From Nageia nagi (Eukaryota; Pinophyta): DNA of 64,000 bases. Shown here piece by piece: positions 12,060-23,148 of the stretch. The DNA is taken from positions 868,001-932,000 of the forward strand of contig JBITNC010000001.1 of the NCBI GenBank assembly GCA_050084985.1. The letters are read 5' to 3'. A program made the position numbers and the translations under genes. Position 1 is the stretch's first letter. Each line of letters begins with the position of its first letter. A model generated the notes under the pieces. It did no database searches. It saw only the letters and a program-made list of their open reading frames with translations, and had not been told where the DNA came from.

Positions 12060-13635
12060 AGTCAAGCATTTAAAAAATGTAGGATGATAATCCTATAAGT
12101 TATCTAGGGCTAAGTAACGACTTGGTACTTAAAGTGGTCCCCTTAGTGCAATGGGGCTTGGGGAATGCCATTGAGAACTATCTTGGTGATGAAATCCAAG
12201 TATAGCTCATTTTAATATGATAAAGTGAAAAAATAAAAGGCTCATTTACCTTTTTTCTATCACATCCATTCTTGTCACCTCAGGTTGCTTTTCAACATAA
12301 AGGGAGAGCATAGGTGGATAGGATAGAAAAATGTTAAGTGAGTGAGTTTGTTTGTATGATCTATTCCTAAATGTAGAAGAAATAAATAAACTTTATAAAC
12401 TTATTGGAATAAAAATAAAAAATAATGCATGTTATTAGCATATTCAATACCCTTCCTTACATTCATTCTAAGCATAGGGATCACAAACAAGGTGTTCATT
12501 TCTATTCATCAATATTAATTCCTAAGTTGCACTTTTGAAATTAAAGAGAATAAAATATTTAGTGATAGTTACTATTATTTTGACATTTGTTGGTGGTTTA
12601 ATCTAGTTGTTGGCATTCAATACTCAATCATTGGTATTTTTGCAACTAAATCTTGGAAAATATAGAACACAAAAATGAAATCAATTTCACTACCACATGA
12701 TACAAACCACAAAAACATGCATAAAAACATAGAAAAACCCCTTGCATCTTGTCATTTATGTCATTTGCATGTGAGGGGTCAACCTTCTAGTGCCATAATA
12801 TCATACTCAAAAAGTAACCCTATTAGCAAACAAGATAAGACATGTTATAACCAACATTTTTCTTTATTGCTCTTGAATAGACCTCAAAATGATTACAAAT
12901 GATGAATCTATTTTGATCTATTGCCTTGCAAAAAGGGCTTTTTTACAAAAGAATGTTTAAGCATTTATAGTCCTTATTTTGGTGTTTGCAAGCTTCAAGG
13001 ATTGTCTTCTAAAACCTATAAGAAGAATCTAAATCTCTTTGTTCTCTTTAGCTTTTAAGACATTCTCCAATTAGTTCAGTTGCTTTGCACTTGTAGACCC
13101 TACACACATGCAAATAGAAAATACATCAAATATACATGTTCATATCATAAAATTAGTGTAAATTAAACATAAATAAGCATATAAAATGTAGAATAATAAT
13201 GCATATAACTTAGTAAAATATATATGTATTTAGATAGAGTAACTTTGCATTCAAACTAGGTCCCTTCACTTCATGGTTGAAGGCTTTATTTTATAGATTT
13301 TAGAAACAAGAAAAGTTTCCAATTTTTTGACAAAAATCTTGATAGAAAAACCTATCTAGCTTTGTCATGGTTGTGATCCAAAGTGGGGATGCATGGGATG
13401 GATGATGAGTCATTAGTTATCCTTTGATTTCTTCCCAAGATGCTTTAGATATTTCCATTTTTTTTTCCAACTTTAGAATCGTCAACATCCAAATACCAAA
13501 CACTAGCGATTAGTATGATTCATAGATGTATAGGTGTTAGATAGTGGTGTTTGGAAGACTATAATAAATTTTTTAATTTAGTTTAATTTTTTTCCTTCTT
13601 TCATCTTTTGGATGGTCATTATTGCATAGGCTACA
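12060..13635 (-). repeat. Tat-like gypsy 5' LTR with internal deletion
   Basis: The minus strand runs from about 13635 to about 12060. Shared landmarks with the other Tat-like LTRs are the GACCCTC/GTCATT start region, the CCCTACACACATGC segment near 13100, GCATGTGAGGGTCAACC near 12770, and the end segment with CTAAGGGGACCAC near 12140. About 0.7 kb present in the plus-strand LTR between its GATCACCT segment and its TATA box is missing here. The start replaces Athila-like gag sequence at about 13640-13690. The inner end is uncertain by tens of bases. Confidence 0.7.
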
Positions 13636-13689
13636 TATATGGGTAGTGTTCAGAGGACATGCATGTAGAGCATGTTTCTTTTAGCACCT

Positions 13690-14990
13690 AGGATAATACC
13701 TTGTTCAAAACTCATCTATGGTCTCCTTTTTTGAATTTGTAGTTTGAAGAGAATCCTAAACCTCCTTTAGTTTATTTATTATTCCCTTTAGTTGAATTAA
13801 TTCAAATAGAACATTAGTCTTGAAGTTTGCAAATTTCTCTTTAATTTCACTTTCCAATGCAGTATCTACCTGACCATCATTCTGAAAGCTATCACTTCTC
13901 TTATGTGATTTGGTTCTTGAATAGTTTCTATAGAGTTCCACAATTTCCTCAAGATTTAACTTATTGACATTACCCTTTCCCATCAAATTAAGGACTTCTA
14001 ATGTGGAATCTAGAAGCCCTCTTAAACATATAGTTTGAGAGAATTCAATATCCATAGTCATGCTAACTCTTTTCTAAACAAATAAGAATCTATCAAGGTA
14101 ATATTCAAGGCTTTCTAATGTTGCCTCATTGAGTCAAAATAGTTCATTTTTCCTATCTTTGATTCAATATATTCCTAGTATTTTTCTAAAAAAGCTTTCT
14201 CCATTTCATCCCAAGTGGTGATGGAATATGGAAGAAGTCCCATGAACCATATCATTGCATTTTCCTTTAGAGTGGATGGAAAAAGTTTTAATTTTTGTTT
14301 GTCCATCTCATAGTCATAAGTTTTGCACAATATCTTGAATTCAAACAAAAATTGACATGGATCCTCACTAGAAAGACCTTGAAAGGTAGGTAAGACTAAT
14401 GGTGAAATGTTATTCATAGAAGCCTAAGTCCCTATGGTGATCCTTATGGGATAAGTGAATATTTGATTAGAGGGATTAGTACCTACCAAAACCACCACTT
14501 CCTCTAGACATATTGACAATTGGATTAGTATATATTTCTTTATTTGCTCAAATTCTAGTAATATCCCCTTATTGTAAAAAATATGGAAGCGTATCTTGGT
14601 TGCTTTTTTTTCTACTTCAAAATCACTTTCATTGGAAAAAGGATGAATATAAGTAATGGGTAATGGTAAAGATGTATTGGAGAAATAGATGGAAGGATGA
14701 AGAGTAGCAATGATTGTATCTAGAGTAGGATTAGTTGTCTCTATTTGGATAGTTAAGTCTACAAAATGAATAGGAAATGGAAGGGATTTATCAGTAAATA
14801 TCCTATATTGCTTAGGTGGATCTAAGAATCTCAAATATGGTGGTGATGATGGATTAATGAAATTTATCTCTTCTATAATGACTAGGTGCTTAGATTTTGG
14901 AGTATAGTCTGCCTCCTCTTCTAAAATTATTGGATCAATTTCTTCCAATTCTTCCACAAGTCTAAGCTCTAGCCTAGTTTATCCTAGTTG
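13690..14990 (-). pseudogene. Athila-like gypsy gag, left unit
   Basis: The minus strand has three clear open pieces. The N-terminal piece (14424-14957) is an acidic and proline-rich lead (EELEEIDPIILEEEAD). The second (14175-14417) holds the gypsy gag core with FQGLSSEDPCQFLFEF, MIWFMGLLPYSITTWDEM and FLEKY. The third (13756-14061) is a downstream stretch with STLEVLNLMGKGNVNKLNL. Gag lies about 360 bases inside the primer site at 15354-15371, as expected. The protein would assemble the particle. The frame is broken between the pieces, and gag ends where the Tat-like LTR begins near 13635. No pol belonging to this unit follows. A second, shorter copy of the same gag start is at 22421-22990. 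Confidence 0.85.
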
Positions 14991-15353
14991 CTCCATCTAA
15001 TGTTCTTCAACAACTATACTAATTCCCTTTTCTTCCATAACCTTTTTTTCAACTTTTTAGTTTTGGGGGTTTTGTTTTATTTTCTAGATGGTTTTCCTAC
15101 AGCTACTTTCTTACTACCATCTCCTTTAATAAATATTCCTTTATCATCCCTTGATCTATTCATACATTCTCAAGAAAATAAGCACACCAATCTATCACAA
15201 CTTAGACCATAATTCATTGTAATTTCTTAATATAGGTTATTTGGGCCACTCATTTCATGAAGAATTGAGGAACTAGGATGGCACTCGATTGCTTATTGGC
15301 TCTATCAAGTCCCCTATCCTTAAGAAGTGTAGGGATAGTTCAATTAACATTGT
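14991..15353 (-). other. Leader of the left Athila-like unit
   Basis: Sequence between the primer site and gag, closely matched by 22991-23126 plus the start of gag in the second copy. It contains no coding that I can support. Confidence 0.6.
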
Positions 15354-15371
15354 TCCCTGGCAATGGTGCCA
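15354..15371 (-). other. Primer binding site, Asp-tRNA type
   Basis: The minus strand reads TGGCACCATTGCCAGGGA, four bases inside the LTR end. It closely matches the tRNA-Asp 3' end used by Athila-type elements (TGGCGCCGTTGCCGGGGA). The differences are G-to-A or C-to-T type changes expected from CpG decay. Confidence 0.85.
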
Positions 15372-15887
15372 AAAATGATGAGTAAAATAATGGTATTCCA
15401 AATTCCACTAGGGCTATCACTACCCTTCCCTTAGTGATTAGTGATCCTTTCACCTGTTATCATGAAGGGATTAGTTAACTCATAGAGCTAGTATTCTAAC
15501 ACTTAGGGTAGATTTTAGTTTCCTCTCACTAGTCTTGGAAGACAATATCTAACTCCTTCATTTAGTTAATCAATCCAAGCACTGTTCAAGGTTGTATGCT
15601 ATTGAACTCTATTATCTTAGCTACATCTACTTCAAGTAACCATTACAAAAGGCCAATATGAAGAATAGAAAGTTACAAAATTGAAAGTATAGGAATCTTA
15701 AATGTTGAAAGAAATATAAACTTGAAATTATCACACTGAATGTAAACTCACACTTGAATTAGAAGAACAATAAAATAAAAGAGTCTTCTACCATTTGGAT
15801 TGGGCCCTTGCTCCTCTTGGTGGAAGACTTAGAAGAACTCAAAATTGAAAACTTTTAATAGATCAATCTATTATTCCATGCAATTTG

Positions 15888-15897
15888 TCTTATATAG
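15888..15897 (-). promoter_or_regulatory. TATA box of Athila-like LTR1
   Basis: CTATATAAGA on the minus strand. The same place in LTR2 (about 23654-23664) reads CTATGGAAGA, so the box is broken there. It is probably the start region of element transcription. Confidence 0.6.
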
Positions 15898-16415
15898 AAT
15901 GTGCTTGATGAATCTAATACAAAGTTTTTATTCTCAATAGTATACACATAATACTTCCTTAATATTCTAACCCCCTCTACCATAAACAATTAAGGTATAA
16001 ATATTCTTTGTTGTTTAATAATATACTAACCAAGAATAACAATAATTTGAACAATATTTTATTATAGAAAATAGAATCACTTATTCTACCAGCTAGATAA
16101 CACTAAAATTAACATGCTAACGATACCCACATCTTATCTAAGGAGAGTTACAATCTCTTAAAAAAAGAGTGACTCATCTCGATCCAACACTATCCTATTT
16201 ACATCATAAGTAGTTTATTATGCCTAATTTGGAGTCAAACATACTCCATAAAATAAGAATCATATTTGACTTTATCTAATGTGTTGGAGCCATGATTCTA
16301 TATACTATATCTAGAGTAGCTCACATTACGTAAATATTTGGATCATACAAGGCTAAAATAGAACTAGCAATATAGTCAATAATGATGATCAATTTCTCAA
16401 TTTTGGGTTTAGAGT

Positions 16416-16583
16416 AGAAGCTTCAGATGAGTCTAAATTAGAAGCTTCAAACAAGTCTAAAATAGAAGCTTTGGATGAGTTTGAAATAGAAGCTCCAAAC
16501 AAGTTTGGAATAGGAGCTCTAGATGAGTCTGGAATAGGAGCTCTAGACAAGTTTGGAATAGAAGCTCTAGATAATATAATTTT
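16416..16583. repeat. 24-bp minisatellite, seven units, in LTR1
   Basis: Units follow the pattern AGAAGCT(C/T)(C/T)(A/G)GA(T)GAGT(C/T)T plus a short AT-rich tail. They begin at 16416, 16440, 16464, 16488, 16512, 16536 and 16560; the last diverges near its end. The related LTR2 has three units (24170-24241). Confidence 0.9.
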
Positions 16584-16917
16584 TCTTTACCAAATGAGGT
16601 GTCTAATGTGTCCAGAGTAGAGCTCCATACAATGTATACAAGTGTAGAATCTATTCAAAATACTTCCTCCAATACTTGCAACTCATTCAAATTATCAACC
16701 ATCATTTTGTGGAGTAAAGAGAAGCATTTTGGTTCAAACAAACACACAAAATAGAATCAATATGCACAAAATACTAATATAAGGAAAGTATGCGTTTAAC
16801 CATATATTAAGCAACTAAATAGTCCAATAGTTACAATTAATCCATCCCATAGTGTCCAAATATATAAAATGAACCATCAAACTATGCTAAAAACTAGGTA
16901 ATTACTAAGACTCCTCA

Positions 16918-16928
16918 CTCCCCCTAAC
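16918..16928 (-). other. Polypurine tract before LTR1
   Basis: On the minus strand GTTAGGGGGAG abuts the LTR start. This marks LTR1 as the 3' LTR of the pol-bearing unit to its right. Confidence 0.7.
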
Positions 16929-17049
16929 TTAAGACATTGTTACTCTTGGATCAATAAATGAAATAGACAACCTCAATCAAAATCATTCGAACTGTCAACA
17001 ATAATAACAACTAGTGGATCATGAACTAGATGAGCCAAATCATAAGGTC

Positions 17050-18930
17050 CAATAGTGAGCTACAATCTTTGTCAGGTTGGAATGTCAATTATGCCCTATT
17101 GAACCTGTGGAACACTTGTCCCCCCATCATGGTGTTGAATAAGGTGAGACTCCAATGTTCTAAATGTTGCATTTGGTTGGGGCTCATTTTCAATCATATT
17201 AGGAATTAGAAATAGAATTAGCAGAGGATGAAACTAACTCCCCACCCAATTGTTAGGATCTATTTCTAATAGAGAGATAAGAGAGAGAGCTCACAATCTA
17301 CTCTAATATAAATTACCAGGTGTAAAAACTTCACATATATGGAGTTCATAAGGTAAACCCATCCAGTGTGTGTTACAACACACCATAGCTTCATCAAATA
17401 AATTGTGAAGAGTTTCACGACATTCTTATATATAATGTGATATTATCACCTGATATTGTGCTCTAATAGGGCCTTGTAAAAGAAGTGAGTGCAATGTAGC
17501 CTAAAACTATTGGGGAAAATATGCTTCAATCCTCATTGGAAAGATGTCACCCTCTTGATTTTTCTAAAATTGAGCTATTTCCTTCCTCCATTGAATATGA
17601 TTTAATAGAGCAAAAATAAATGCTCGCAACTAGACTTCTCCCACATACAAATTGATAAACAACCTCCAATCAGATGAAACAAAGAAACCATGAATAAAAC
17701 ACTCACACATTAAGAAGCATTGCTTATTCAAAGCAACAAAATATTCTTGAAGAAATTGTTAGGGAGTGTCTAAATGATAAATTTAACCCTTCTTAATCTA
17801 CGACAATTGATATCTATAAAAGAGTTCTTTTAAATACACACTGTAAACCAATGAAGGTGAGCATAGTCATAGAATTTGATTTTCATGCTCCAAATGTTTG
17901 GTTTTCCTATCTAGCTCTTGGACATGAGTTAATAATAGTCCATATGACACATTTGGAGTAATGGAGGGATTGGAAATTTTAAAATCTAGTTAGAAATAGG
18001 TAGAATCTTATGGTGGTGTAGAACAAATTGACATAGTCATAGGAACTATGGAATCAACACATGGTCTCTTCCTAGAAGGTCCAACAAATGACTCTACATG
18101 TGGTTGATAGGTGGAAGACTTAATTTGGATGTGAGCTATTGGAACTACCTCTACCAAATTTATGCCAAATGTAGGTACTATATTCAATTTAGTATCCTCC
18201 TCCTTACCTTTTAAAAATGCTTGCTAGGCTTCTTCTTTGCCAATGTGAAGAAAATACTCCTGGCAAATCAAAGTGATAATTCCATGGTGTTTTCAAGGAG
18301 AAGTCTGGTTCAACTCTTGCCACTTAGTAGCTAGAGATTGAAGGCTATCAAACAAATGTTAAGGAATATTATACTTATTTCGATATTGTAACTAAACTAA
18401 TAGTTGCATCTAATGCCCTTGTAGCATTGCATACTTGACCTCACAGAAGAAATACTTCAATACCTAGGTGGCAACCTCACTTTAGGTTCAGGCAAAGACA
18501 TGTGGTTAATTCCTTAATCTCATCCTTTGCTTTTAAATTTGGTAACATGAGGCTCAACAAGATGATGGAAGGCATCAAGAACATCATTAGGTGATTCTTT
18601 TCTAGGTTTCAATTCTCCACCTTCAATAGGAATACTATATATGGTGCTAATTATCTTAGGATATATTGGAATGGTATGCCCCTAAAGAGTGATAGATTTT
18701 TATTTTAATTTGGCTATAAACTATGGCAATAACCAAAGCTCATAGCCCTAAAACTTGTCAAAACATTAGAGCCATAGGGCAGTGGAAAATATTTTTGACA
18801 CCTTGGGATCCTTTTGGAGCTCTTCCATCGAGTTGGGTTCTTCTCTATGCTTCTAACCCATTGCATTGATAGCCCATGTTTTGCAAGTTTTTGGTTGAAT
18901 TTTGAGTGTGGTAAGTTGGTGAACAACACT
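17050..18930 (-). pseudogene. Unidentified third coding region of the Athila-like element
   Basis: Between integrase (ending near 19755) and the polypurine tract (16918-16928) the minus strand keeps long readable stretches with scattered stops. One runs from about 18340 to 17885 (HHGIITLICQEYFLHIGKEE, KLNIVPTFGINLVEVVPI, SFVGPSRKRPC). It ends in a heptad-like segment, LLLTHVQELDRKTKHLEHEN, that could form a coiled coil. After a frameshift a second runs from about 17870 to 17270 (FVALNKQCFLMCECFIHGFF, LRAFIFALLNHIQWRKEIAQ, THWMGLPYELHICEVFTPG). A 71-residue open stretch at 18714-18929 may be its start. In Athila elements this place holds a third frame, often called env-like. I do not recognise the protein and see no secure signal peptide or membrane segment, so I assign no function. 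Confidence 0.6.
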
Positions 18931-19754
18931 TATGGTACATTTGATACTTGTACATATAGATTCAAATAATTTATAATGGTTAAACTACTAATTACCTAAG
19001 TAATGGTGAAATGACACACCATTTAATGGTGAATGGTGGTAGAGCACAAATATGGATATCTGGTACATGCGAAGGTGATGGAGTGATATATCAATGATTA
19101 TGTACATGATATTTTGAAGCCACTAATCTCTTCCTATGAATCATGCATCATGTGAAAGACACTTGACATGTGTTAGGCATTAGTTTGTGTGAAGGGAAAA
19201 GGTGGCACTTCATCTTATTCATTGCATAGAAAAGGGTGATATCCAGCTCTTGAATCATGTACCATGGAGTGGTGGGTGTGAACATGTGGATGTGCCCTAT
19301 TTGTCAAGCTATCACATGTTTTAGTTGTTATGTTATGCTCCTAAGAGGTGAATTTACCTTGAAAATTAAGCATTATACAAAGGTCATGGTGAGGACATTG
19401 ATAGCTCTTGATGATATGTCTCAAGAAACATTGTTCAAAGTTACAATCACAACACCTGTGCAACATTCATGCCAACTCATCAAACTATAATAGTTCCTAC
19501 TAAAATGATAATCTTGCACATGTTCACCTTTTATTTGAAATATAATTTTTTTTTTAAACTGAGTAAAGCTTCTTGTGTTTCCATTGTTGGTGGTTTTCAC
19601 TCGACAAGTGCTAGTTTCTTAGTTTTTGCTTATCGACTACCACATTCACTAGAATCACTTATTTATAAGACTTATCAATGGAATTATTTAACCATACCTA
19701 AGGAGGAAGATGCTTCCTAGATATATCAAGATTTTCTATCCTTATATACTATGT
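18931..19754 (-). other. Spacer between integrase and third coding region
   Basis: Short readable minus-strand stretches occur, for example SHVPDIHICALPPFTIKWC near 19010-19075, but no continuous frame. A 77-residue plus-strand frame at 19257-19490 is probably chance. Confidence 0.45.
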
Positions 19755-21060
19755 GAATTTCTCCTTCATTATTGGTATAGTATATGGGTGGAGGTGATGT
19801 CCATTAAGCAGGAGAATCCTCTTAGAGTCACCAATTGGTTTCAAGTAGACTAAACCATTAGGGAATATTTGAAGAATCTTATATGGTCCCAACCATCATG
19901 TTTGGAGCTTCCCTATAAAATTATTATAGAGGGAATCAAATAATAAAGCCCATTCTCCTACCTAAAATTGGTCCTATTTTAGATTTTTATCATGCCATAA
20001 CTTTCATTAATAATGAATGATCTCAGTATTATGCAATGCCTCCATTCTTATTTCATCCAACTCATTTAACTGTAGTAGTCTATTTTTTTATATTTTTGTT
20101 ATGCCCATCCCAACCTCTAGGGCTATTCTCAATGTTTGGAGCTCACATTATATTAGCAATAAAGGTTTCTTACCAAATACTAACTCATATGGAGTAAACC
20201 CATTGGTGGATTTCCACATAGTATTGTATGCCGAGACTACTTTAGGAAGCCTGGATACCCAATCCCTTCTATGTGAAGCTAATATCTTGTTCAATATATT
20301 TTCTAGCTCTTTGTGAGTAACTTCAACTTTTCCATTCATCTATGGATGATAAGGTGAAGTCTTCTTATGTTGGATCTAGTACTAGTTTACAAAATGTTGA
20401 ATTGTTTTTGACATGAACTATGGACCTTTATTGGAAACCAAAAACCAAGAAGCTCCAAATCTTTGCATAATGTTATCATACAAAAACTATGCCACATATT
20501 CTTCCTTGGAATGTGCCAATGCTACTACTTATACCCACTTAGTGGCATAATTAGTACATACTAGTATGTGTTTCTTACCTTGAGATGCAAGATTAATAGG
20601 CTTGACAAATTCGATGCCCCATTGCTCAAATGGTTCAAGCATCCATTGTGGATGTAATGGCATTTGAGTAGTAGTAGTATGCCTACCCATTAATTGACAT
20701 TGATCATATTGCCTCACATATTTTCTAATGTCTTTATGCATAGAAAGCTAAAAATAAGTAGCTCTTAAGACTTTATGGATGTTTCATTTATCAAAATAAT
20801 GACCTCCTAAAGGCTCATCATGGCATTCATGAATGATATCAAATACCTCATTTGTATGAAGACACCTTTGGAGTGCATGATTAGATCCATGTTTGAATAG
20901 CAACCCATCCAACAACTTATATGATGCACTCTATCTAATTAATTATTTCCTCTATTTTGGAGACAATTATGGAGGAAGTTTCCCAATGGCTAAATAATTG
21001 GCAATATCTACAAACTAGGGAGACTATGCAAATATTGTAAAAATTTATTCATATGGAAAG
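19755..21060 (-). pseudogene. Athila-like gypsy integrase
   Basis: Minus strand. The zinc-binding lead is visible (HECHDEPLGGHY near 20800, then YDQCQLMGRH near 20690-20715). The catalytic core follows: WGIEFVKPINLASQGKKHIL (20570-20630), VSNKGP in place of the second-Asp region near 20425-20445, and the third region near 20330 with GKVEV. The C-terminal tail has WVSRLPKVVSAYNTMWKSTN (about 20200-20260) and WLGPYKILQIFPNGLVYLKP (about 19850-19910). The intact enzyme inserts cDNA into the chromosome. Several stops and a changed catalytic region show it is inactive. It follows RNase H directly, with no second RNase H between. Confidence 0.88.
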
Positions 21061-22400
21061 GTATCTTCCACCATCTCATCTTTCTAGATAATATTCAATC
21101 TAGATAAGAAATCTATGACCACATTTGCCTTTCCAGGCTTATTAATGATAGTCACATTAAACTCCTATAATAGTAGCAACCATCTTACAACTCTTCCACT
21201 TACCTAGGTTTGTTCATGAGATATTTAATGGAATCATGGTTAGTATGAATAAGCACTTGGTATCCTATGATATAGTGTCTAAATTTATTGATGGTGTACA
21301 CTACTACTAGGAATTCTTTCTCTATAGTAGTATAATTTCTTTTAGCTCCCACCAAATTTTTACTTAATGTAATAAATAATATATGGGGACTTACTTGGTT
21401 CTTCTTATCTTAGGACTGCTCCAATAGCATAATTTGAGGCATCCATATTAATGTGGAATGTTAGTTCCCAATTGGGACCTCTCAACATAGGAATTATGGT
21501 GAGTTTTTCCTTGATAATGTGAAAAGGTTCTTCAAAATTAGGTGTCCATTCAAATTTGTTGTCCTTATGTAGTAGGGAAAATAATGGGGCTATTATTTTA
21601 TTAGAATTTTATATAAATATTTTGTAGTATCTGGTATGTGCCAAGAAGCTCTAAACATCTATTTGAGTCTCAAGTTGAGGGAGTTACTTAATGACTTATA
21701 TTTTCTTGGGATCCACTTAAATCCCTTGGGTTGAAATATGATGGCCCAAAACTATTGCTTCCTATATAGGCATGAAGCATTTTTCATGGGTTAAGGATAG
21801 ATTATGCATTTTACATCTCACCAAGAATTTTTCTAAATTCCTTAATGCATCTCCAAAAGTGTTGCCATACTCTATGAAGTCATCCATGTACACTTCAACA
21901 CAATCATTATTCAAATCTAAAAATATTGCTAATATAGCTCTTTGGAAAGTTGCTAATGCATTGCATAGGCTAAATGAAACAACTTTATAAGCATATGTAC
22001 CCCATACACAAGTAAATATGATCTTACCTTGATCTTCCTTTGCAATTTTTATTCAGTTATAGCCACTAAATCCATCTAGGAAAGAGAAATATTTCTTACC
22101 ATACAAAGTGTCTAACACTTGATCAATGAAAGGTAATGGGAAGTTGTTCCTAAATGTAGCTTTATTGAGAGCTCTGTAGTCAACACATACCCTCCATTTT
22201 CCATTTTTCTTAGGAATAATCACCAATAGTGATACCCATTGACTATCTAAGATAGGATATATGAATTTAAATTTCAATAGCTTTTCAATCTCAATTTTAA
22301 AAACTTGTTTAAGTGCAAGATTTACTCATCTAGGTGGCTGTTGGATTGATCTAGTTTCATTTGTATATATATGATGGGTATAGATCTTCATATGAATACC
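21061..22400 (-). pseudogene. Athila-like gypsy reverse transcriptase and RNase H
   Basis: Minus strand. The frame enters just before RT (FIYPILDSQWVSLLVIIPKK), followed by WRVCVDYRALNKA (about 22150-22205), PLPFIDQVLDTLYGKKYFSF (about 22080-22140), and the catalytic EVYMDDFIEYGNTF near 21860-21905. The connection and RNase H follow, with FHINMDASNYAIGAVL near 21420-21465 and a tail FNVTIINKPGKANVVIDFLS near 21095-21155. The enzyme copies the RNA and degrades the template. Stops are scattered, but motif order and spacing are normal. Gag's start is joined just upstream at 22400-22420, so most of gag and the protease are deleted. Confidence 0.9.
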
Positions 22401-22420
22401 TTTCATGTCTAAATATGAGT

Positions 22421-22990
22421 AATGGGTAATGGTAAAGATGTATTGGAGAAATAGATGGATGGATGAAGAGTAGTAGTGACTGTATCTGGAGCAGGCTCAA
22501 CTATCTCTATTTGGATAATTAAGTCTGCAAATAGAATAAGAAATGGAGGAGATTTATTACTAAATCTCCTATATTGATTAGGTGGATATAATAATATCAA
22601 AAATGGTGGTGATGATGGAATAATGAAAGTTATCTCTTTTTATAGCGATTGGGTGCCTAGATTCTAGAGTATAATCTACCTCCTCTTCTAAAATTATTGG
22701 ATCAATTTCTTCCAAGTCTTCCATAAGTATAGGCTCTAGTCTAGTTTCTTCTAATTGCTCTACCTAATGTTCTTTGACAACTATATTGCTTCCCTTTTCT
22801 TCCAAAACCTTTTTTGAACTCAACATTTTAGTTTTGGGGGGTTTTTGTTGTGTTTTCTGGATTGGTTTTTCTATAGATACTTTCTTACTACTATATCCTT
22901 TAATAAATCTTCCTTTATCATCCCTTAATCTATTCATACATTCTCAAGCAAATAATCACACCAATCTATTACAAATTAGACAATAGTTTG
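22421..22990 (-). pseudogene. Athila-like gag start, right unit
   Basis: Minus-strand remnant of the same acidic and proline-rich gag lead as 14424-14957. Shared strings include TLHPSIYFSNTSLPLPIT (about 22420-22475) and the KSPPFLILFADLIIQIE region (about 22500-22550). It lies next to a primer site (23127-23144) as expected. It stops at the residues PLPIT, where the sequence jumps to the region just before RT. The rest of gag and the protease are absent, so the unit could not make particles itself. Confidence 0.85.
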
Positions 22991-23126
22991 CTATAATTTC
23001 TTAATATAGGTTATTGGGGCCACTCATTTTGTGAAGAATTGAGGAACCAAGATGTTACCTGATTGCTTATTGGCTCTGTTAAGTCCCTATCCTTAATAAG
23101 TGCAAGGATAGTTCAATCAACACCAT

Positions 23127-23144
23127 TCCTTGATAATGGTGCCA
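23127..23144 (-). other. Primer binding site, Asp-tRNA type, right unit
   Basis: The minus strand reads TGGCACCATTATCAAGGA, 15 of 18 bases identical to the site at 15354-15371. It lies four bases inside LTR2. Confidence 0.8.
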
Positions 23145-23148
23145 AAAA

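Larger units (their letters stand above)
15376..16917 (-). repeat. Athila-like LTR, left copy (LTR1), 1542 bp
   Basis: On the plus strand it starts TGATGAGTAAAATAATGG and ends CTAAGACTCCTCA. The related copy at 23149-24574 ends ACTCATCA, giving an ancestral eight-base inverted terminus TGATGAGT/ACTCATCA. The two LTRs align over their whole length. On the minus strand a polypurine tract precedes its start and a primer site follows its end, so it borders two different internal regions. It keeps a TATA box (15888-15897) and a 24-bp repeat array (16416-16583). Confidence 0.9.

Noticed and set aside
16416-16583. Regular 24-bp repeats considered as a CRISPR-like array
   Set aside because: There are no spacers; units are contiguous, degenerate and located in a eukaryotic LTR.
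17050-18930. Calling the Athila-like third region an envelope gene
   Set aside because: Position fits, but I see no convincing signal peptide, membrane anchor or cleavage site, so only an unidentified coding region is reported.
19257-19490. Plus-strand frame of 77 residues with several Cys
   Set aside because: No family resemblance, no pairing of Cys as in a zinc finger, and it lies opposite an element running on the minus strand.
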